Positions 59,860-64,000 of a stretch of 64,000 nt of DNA are shown here, piece after piece. The notes beneath the pieces are model-generated. The model saw nothing but the letters and a program-made list of their open reading frames with translations, did not search any database and was not told the origin of the DNA. Numbering within the stretch: the stretch's first letter is position 1; each line of letters begins with the position of its first letter. Source of the DNA: Pseudomonas mandelii (lineage in GTDB: Bacteria; Pseudomonadota; Gammaproteobacteria; Pseudomonadales; Pseudomonadaceae); contig NZ_LT629796.1 of NCBI RefSeq assembly GCF_900106065.1, forward strand, positions 6,238,501-6,302,500. Direction: 5' to 3'. A program made the translations under genes and the position numbers.

Positions 59860-62316
59860 TTACTTCCCATAATGCCGGTGGGCTGAATGAAGCGCTTTAG
59901 AAGTGTCCGCGTCGAAAGCTGCCCGCATCTCGTCCAGAGGATTTCCCAACCAGACTGGATTCAAGCCCCTTTTTCTTGCTTCATCCAACAGGGGCGAATA
60001 CTGCTCAGTCATAAGATGGTAAAAAAGCTTTGCACGTTCGACCCTGATTTCCATCCGGACAACAATTTCGCGTTCGTCCCTAATCTTTTGAGTCAGATCT
60101 CGGAGCCTGTCCCATACGTCTTTGTCAGAAATAAAAGTATCCATCAAGATATTTTCGACGAAGGTCAGGTCGGCGATTAACGCTCGCACGACATGGCCAC
60201 CCAGCCGACTCGCATAATAACCGCTGTTGAGATCGGCTTTGCCATGCGATTTAGTGTGTATGAATCTTAGCTCGGTCAGGTCGGTCAGGACTTTCAAAGT
60301 ATCGTCTTCCGAGAATCCGATAGATCGAATGTTGTCACGAATCTCGGGGCCGTCAATGTGGCCCCCTTCAGCGTTGCTCTGTTTAACCAGTGCCGAGAGG
60401 ATAAACATCCTGAGCAATCCGCCATTGGATTTCCCTAGCCGTGAGTCAAAGGGATTGCCAATTACGGAGAATTCCTCGCTGTATACAGATTGGTTGCCCA
60501 GCAGGATAGAGCGGAACGCCTCCTGTTTCGGCAGCACGTAGGTATTTTTATTTTTATGACTCTGAAGAGCCTTTGCTGGATCCGTATATCCTTTTGCTAG
60601 GAACTCCCTGGTCATCCGGAGGGCTAGGCGCACATCGTGGTTGGCAAGAACGTCAATACGTTCGCCAATTTCTGTTCCAAGTACCGAAGCCTTGACGATA
60701 TCAATAAATACCGACAAGTCCTCGACTTTGAAATTTACGCCTCCCTGGGTCGTAAAGCTCCCGCTTTTTCCAGCTAGCATTTGGCCGGTCATAAAAAAGC
60801 GACGGCTCAATACTGCGGGTATTTCAGGCGGCTCGATATGCAAAGGGTCAAAATCAAAAGCATCAAAGGTCGAAGACCCCCTATGTGCCACGTAGGTAGA
60901 CTCGCGCATAGAGATAATAAGGTTGAGGGACAATCGTCCTGCGATGGCCATGGCATCGGAAAAAATTCTTGACTGCGTACTGTCATCTTCGAACTGGTCG
61001 ACGTTGTCGATCACCAGGAAGATTGGAGCATGCTTCGAGCCATGCGTAATCATCTTGTCCACGTAGGGACGTTTGGCGTTGTAGTCGTTGAGAATCAGCT
61101 CCGTTATTTTTTTATCGAACTCGGTCTGGTTTTGAGCGATGAGAAACATAGGCCCTGATTGAAGCGCGTCGATCTCTTCGCGATAGGCAGGTTTGATGGC
61201 CCGCTGAAAATCCCTGAAATATGGGTCATTGCTCAGGTAGCTGAACAGGTGCGCGTAAATGAATTCCAGCGGATTCTCGCTGCGCGAAAAATTTCGGAAA
61301 TCGATATCAATCCAATGCGGGTAGGGCGCCGCCTGATTTTTTTCAAAGTATGCTGCGGACGCAACCTTGCGCGTGTATTGGAGAAAGGTTGTTTTGCCTG
61401 TGCCCACTGTACCCAAAATCAAAATCGCCAACGGCCGTCGCGACGCAGAGGCGGAGCTTATCGAGTCTGCAAGGGAGGAGGATTCCTTCTTTCGCATCGG
61501 CTTTTTGGGCTGCGTCGAGAAGAGGGGCTCTCTGCGCTGTAAGTGCATCCTGATGCGGCTATCGAATTTTTGCCGGTCGGCATTTTTCACATAGCACTTT
61601 TCGAGGAGTGAGCTCTCAGCACCGACGATTGAGTCTGAGAATGCGCTAATGACCTCGTTTTCAATCAGCGGATAGATGGGGTTATGTCGTTTTACAGTTG
61701 AGCCTTTGAAGAATTTGTTGAGGCGCCGTTCCTCAAACTGGTCAGTAGTCCGACCTATAAGCTCGATGGCGAGATTTCCTTCAACCACAGCCGTTCGTGA
61801 TAGCAGATCGACGAAATGCTCCAGCTCTTCCCCAAGGATTCGACTCAGCGAGTCGAACACGATTGCATAAGAATCTGAGAAAGAAACGGCATCTGTACGG
61901 ACTGCCGGGAAAATGATCCATTGCGCACCATTGGTGACAACGGCGAAAGGAATCGACTTTTTCCTACAGTAGTCCCGAGCTTGGACGATTGCTGCGCCGG
62001 TATCGCCTTCCATGATGCGACCCGTGAGCTTGACTCGCTTCTGGGTGGGTACCACGTCGAAGCTGCGCCCGATGCGCTTTGCTTCTATGAGCAACGCCAC
62101 ATCTGCGGTTCGAATGATGTAGTCGGCGTACGTTGTACCTCCATCTTCGGAGACCCGCTCCTCGTAAGAAATGTCAGTGTCGTCCCACTCCAACACGTCC
62201 TCTACGATTCTGTCGATCAGCTTTTTACGGGTTTCCGCTTCGTTGGCGTTGTGCAATACCAACTTTGCATGTGTGGTCAACAATCCGCTGGCAATGCTTT
62301 CGATCCCATCCACCAT
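59860..62316 (-). CDS. PD-(D/E)XK nuclease / P-loop NTPase fusion, putative defence protein
   Basis: An 818-aa protein. Residues about 30-135 form an HsdR-N-type PD-(D/E)XK domain: D65 in TYADY, D72, then LIEAKR (E78, K80), followed by QARDYC (Q112), the conserved Q motif of type I restriction subunits. A basic linker (about 268-280) leads to a P-loop NTPase with Walker A GTVGTGKTT (302-310), Walker B IFLVIDNVDQ (432-441) and a sensor-like LIISMRES. The C-terminal third is helical, with a winged-helix-like region near 645-715. The N-domain could cut DNA, gated by the NTPase, as in STAND/Avs-like defence proteins; this is inference. AAGGAG 7 bases before the ATG fixes the start. Confidence 0.8.
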   Translation of the reverse strand: MVDGIESIASGLLTTHAKLVLHNANEAETRKKLIDRIVEDVLEWDDTDISYEERVSEDGGTTYADYIIRTADVALLIEAKRIGRSFDVVPTQKRVKLTGRIMEGDTGAAIVQARDYCRKKSIPFAVVTNGAQWIIFPAVRTDAVSFSDSYAIVFDSLSRILGEELEHFVDLLSRTAVVEGNLAIELIGRTTDQFEERRLNKFFKGSTVKRHNPIYPLIENEVISAFSDSIVGAESSLLEKCYVKNADRQKFDSRIRMHLQRREPLFSTQPKKPMRKKESSSLADSISSASASRRPLAILILGTVGTGKTTFLQYTRKVASAAYFEKNQAAPYPHWIDIDFRNFSRSENPLEFIYAHLFSYLSNDPYFRDFQRAIKPAYREEIDALQSGPMFLIAQNQTEFDKKITELILNDYNAKRPYVDKMITHGSKHAPIFLVIDNVDQFEDDSTQSRIFSDAMAIAGRLSLNLIISMRESTYVAHRGSSTFDAFDFDPLHIEPPEIPAVLSRRFFMTGQMLAGKSGSFTTQGGVNFKVEDLSVFIDIVKASVLGTEIGERIDVLANHDVRLALRMTREFLAKGYTDPAKALQSHKNKNTYVLPKQEAFRSILLGNQSVYSEEFSVIGNPFDSRLGKSNGGLLRMFILSALVKQSNAEGGHIDGPEIRDNIRSIGFSEDDTLKVLTDLTELRFIHTKSHGKADLNSGYYASRLGGHVVRALIADLTFVENILMDTFISDKDVWDRLRDLTQKIRDEREIVVRMEIRVERAKLFYHLMTEQYSPLLDEARKRGLNPVWLGNPLDEMRAAFDADTSKALHSAHRHYGK

Positions 62317-62657
62317 CCCACTCTCCTTTACTGCAGATCCGTCAACGGCCGAGCAGCCTTATCACTGGTCTTGCGAGAGCATCGCCACCCCACTAACAAC
62401 GAGCCATCCTAGCCCTCACGTGCTTTACGGTAAAGACGGCGAATGTCTGCGTTGTCGATGTGGTCCCAAGCTGTCAAGGAATGACGCTTGCGATCTATTG
62501 GTCAGAACGAGCACACGTGTTGGGTCGCCTCTAGTTTTCAAGACAAAGAAATGACTGCTTTTGGGTCGAAAGCTGCCACTCGTAGGCGGCGGCCTTCAGC
62601 CCATTGCAGCCTGTCAGTCGTAATATCAACGTTGATCCATAGTGATCCGCGGAATGC
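62317..62657. other. 341-base gap between the NTPase and PIN-like genes
   Basis: No gene is supported. It contains GACTGCTTTTGGGTCGAAAG near 62550 and, on the far side of the NTPase gene (near 59760), a related GGCAGAAAACGGCCAGAAGCGG, short intergenic motifs often seen in pseudomonad islands. A promoter for the NTPase gene should lie near 62317-62420. Confidence 0.45.
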
Positions 62658-63500
62658 TCAGGAGTCTACACAGCATTCAAAGAGTTCAGGGTGCTCCATA
62701 AAGTGTAGATAATCCACCACCTCCGTTGGTACGCCAAGATATGAGTAGACGACGCGCGCTTTACTTGAAAAGCCTCCGTCATTGGTCACAAAGTAATCTG
62801 CGTGCGCCGCATAAATAGCGTGTGAAACATCATGCATCCGCGACCTGGACTTTTTAACAGCATCAGGCTTATATCGGATTTCCTCGAGGTGATTGAATAC
62901 CACCTCGAAAACGTGTTCCATGACTTCTTGCGATTTAGATATGCTTTCCCACGTATAATTAGTGACCCCCGCACGCGCGCATTTCTCTGCGAGCGAAAGA
63001 CTCGACTTCAACTTTTCCAACAGAGGGTTTTCATATTCTGGCTTACACAAAAAGTCCAGCGGCATATTAGCCATTACATTAGAAGTTGCACCCTTAGGGT
63101 CTTGGGCTTTAAATCCTTCGAGCATGCTTCGTTCTTTCGGGTCAAGGTAATAGTTTCTATCAGCGTGCTTCAACACACGATCGAGACATCTGGCAGGAAA
63201 CTCTCGTATGAATTTTGCCGGCTCACACCCTGTGCCTGGAAAAACTTCAAGATCCTCAGTGATTTTGGAAATAGTTATAGCTTTGTTAATTGTTTGTTTC
63301 GCAATTTTCTTGGCTTCAGCTTTATTCTGGCCCCTATTCCACATAAGAGAAGATCCAATATCCTCCAAATGCGCGGGACTGTAACAGAATCTATATGCAT
63401 CCCTTAGTTTATCAATACGCAAACGAACCCTAGGATCTTTGTTGTCGTGATAATAAGCAAACACATTGTAATCTAGGTAGATGAGCTTCTTGTTTGACAC
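62658..63500 (-). CDS. PIN-like domain protein, putative nuclease
   Basis: A 280-aa protein started at a GTG with GAGAG 6 bases upstream. The acidic PIN residues are visible: D10 in IYLDYNVFAYY, E46 in SPAHLEDI, D224 in MHDVSHAIYAAHAD and D241 in FVTNDGGF. The middle (about 60-215) is a long helical insertion, so this is larger than VapC-type toxins. It would be a metal-dependent RNase or DNase. It is AT-rich and lies upstream of the NTPase gene on the same strand but separated by 341 bases, so they may or may not be one unit. Confidence 0.75.
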   Translation of the reverse strand: MSNKKLIYLDYNVFAYYHDNKDPRVRLRIDKLRDAYRFCYSPAHLEDIGSSLMWNRGQNKAEAKKIAKQTINKAITISKITEDLEVFPGTGCEPAKFIREFPARCLDRVLKHADRNYYLDPKERSMLEGFKAQDPKGATSNVMANMPLDFLCKPEYENPLLEKLKSSLSLAEKCARAGVTNYTWESISKSQEVMEHVFEVVFNHLEEIRYKPDAVKKSRSRMHDVSHAIYAAHADYFVTNDGGFSSKARVVYSYLGVPTEVVDYLHFMEHPELFECCVDS

Positions 63501-63720
63501 GTCATTCTCTCGAAATAATGAATAATGGTTTCTACCGATAAAATATAAAATATGCCAAACTTATAAGCCAAGCTCAACAGCTGTATTTTTTATCTCGCTT
63601 TACGACCGCAGGGAAAAGCAAATGACAGGTCATGATAGGAAACTGGTTATTCGTAGCTTTAATCCCCTAAGCAGGGCAAAAAATCGCCTAATTGCGGTCG
63701 ATCTGTTGCCGGTCACAGAT

Positions 63721-64000
63721 TCAGATATCTTTAGTCCACCGGGGCGCAATGCCCAGATCACTGTATATTGGCTCAAGCATCTGCAGATCAAAAGGCCAAC
63801 ATCCAGGAAGGGAGCGTGATCGAGTTTTCACAAGAAAATATATAAGAGTGATTGCAGGAATACGATAGATCGCTTCTTTTGCATTTCTCTCCTCTATCTT
63901 GGCCTTGAGGACATTCGAAAATTTCTGTACAAAAGCGCCATACCCCTCGAGCCCATTACTCCCGATAGCAACTCGTAATTGGTCGATGATGTAATCATTT
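63721..64000 (-). CDS. 3' part of an unidentified gene running off the window
   Basis: The frame is open for 92 codons from the window edge to the stop at 63721 and reads like a real protein (DYIIDQLRVAIGSNG, EGYGAFVQKFSNVLKAKIEE, IAPRWTKDI at the end). Its start is outside. No family is recognised. A 65-codon plus-strand ORF with a good ribosome site (63622-63819) overlaps its end; only one of the two is likely real, and I favour this one. Confidence 0.45.
   Translation of the reverse strand, partial: NDYIIDQLRVAIGSNGLEGYGAFVQKFSNVLKAKIEERNAKEAIYRIPAITLIYFLVKTRSRSLPGCWPFDLQMLEPIYSDLGIAPRWTKDI

Noticed and set aside
63622..63819. 65-codon plus-strand ORF with a good ribosome site
   Set aside because: Overlaps the end of a 92-codon minus-strand frame that runs off the window and has more natural composition; kept only as an alternative.

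Overview
The window is chromosomal DNA of a Pseudomonas, most likely of the P. fluorescens group. The evidence is the GC-rich coding style, the gene order (DUF4381-vWA-vWA/TPR-BatD, sbcD-sbcC, nadK-phosphatase-rhomboid-YeaC-DUF2797-pepN), Pseudomonas-type small proteins, and many REP palindromes of the 'GGGAGCGAGCCTGCTCGC' type. All family assignments come from reading translations; no database was searched.

Core part, 1 to about 41,000. (i) 1-4853: the end of a Bat/aerotolerance-type operon (DUF4381, two vWA proteins, BatD), convergent with an ABC-F ATPase. (ii) 6654-12129: sbcD-sbcC-GST, a tightly overlapping group. (iii) 12301-15020: small exported or membrane proteins, a beta-propeller lactonase and a DUF5629-like protein. 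(iv) 15221-22115: a pentonate catabolic locus (alpha-ketoglutarate-semialdehyde dehydrogenase, AraD1/GguC-like FAH-fold enzyme, ACS-type MFS importer, IlvD/Edd-type dehydratase, FadR-type GntR regulator), with two matches to the FadR-type operator consensus in the divergent promoter region. Together these could import an aldonate, dehydrate it twice and oxidise the product to 2-oxoglutarate. (v) 22229-25709: an RND/MMPL exporter with a YCF48 propeller. (vi) 26094-33665: pepN, DUF2797, YeaC, rhomboid, phosphatase, NAD kinase and, divergently, DUF1853. (vii) 33797-41001: ArsB-type transporter, FMN reductase, small protein, LysR regulator, GNAT coupled to an Orn/Lys/Arg decarboxylase, and dnaQ.

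Accessory part, about 41,000 to 64,000. The sequence becomes AT-richer and mosaic immediately upstream of dnaQ, whose first codons look replaced. The island opens with a nearly contiguous set of three tyrosine recombinases plus a coiled-coil protein (41122-46516), similar in layout to Tn554 tnpA/B/C and to the Gamma-Mobile-Trio type of defence-carrying islands. Behind it are layers of insertions: an in-frame IS21/IS30 transposase fossil fused against a decapitated gene; a secreted/anchored protein pair; a complete ISL3 element with perfect 23-bp ends and an 8-bp target duplication, cutting a 69-codon ORF; an orphan Xre/MbcA/ParS antitoxin; a SulP-UspA pair; a Nudix hydrolase; an IS66 element; and three 32-bp tandem repeats carrying palindromes, followed by a HAD-like protein.

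The end of the window holds the best candidate for an undescribed system: an 818-aa protein joining an N-terminal restriction-type PD-(D/E)XK domain to a P-loop NTPase (59860-62316), followed upstream on the same strand by a PIN-like nuclease (62658-63500). I read this as possible anti-phage cargo; the function is inferred from architecture and context only. The island runs past the right edge, and no core gene returns within the window.
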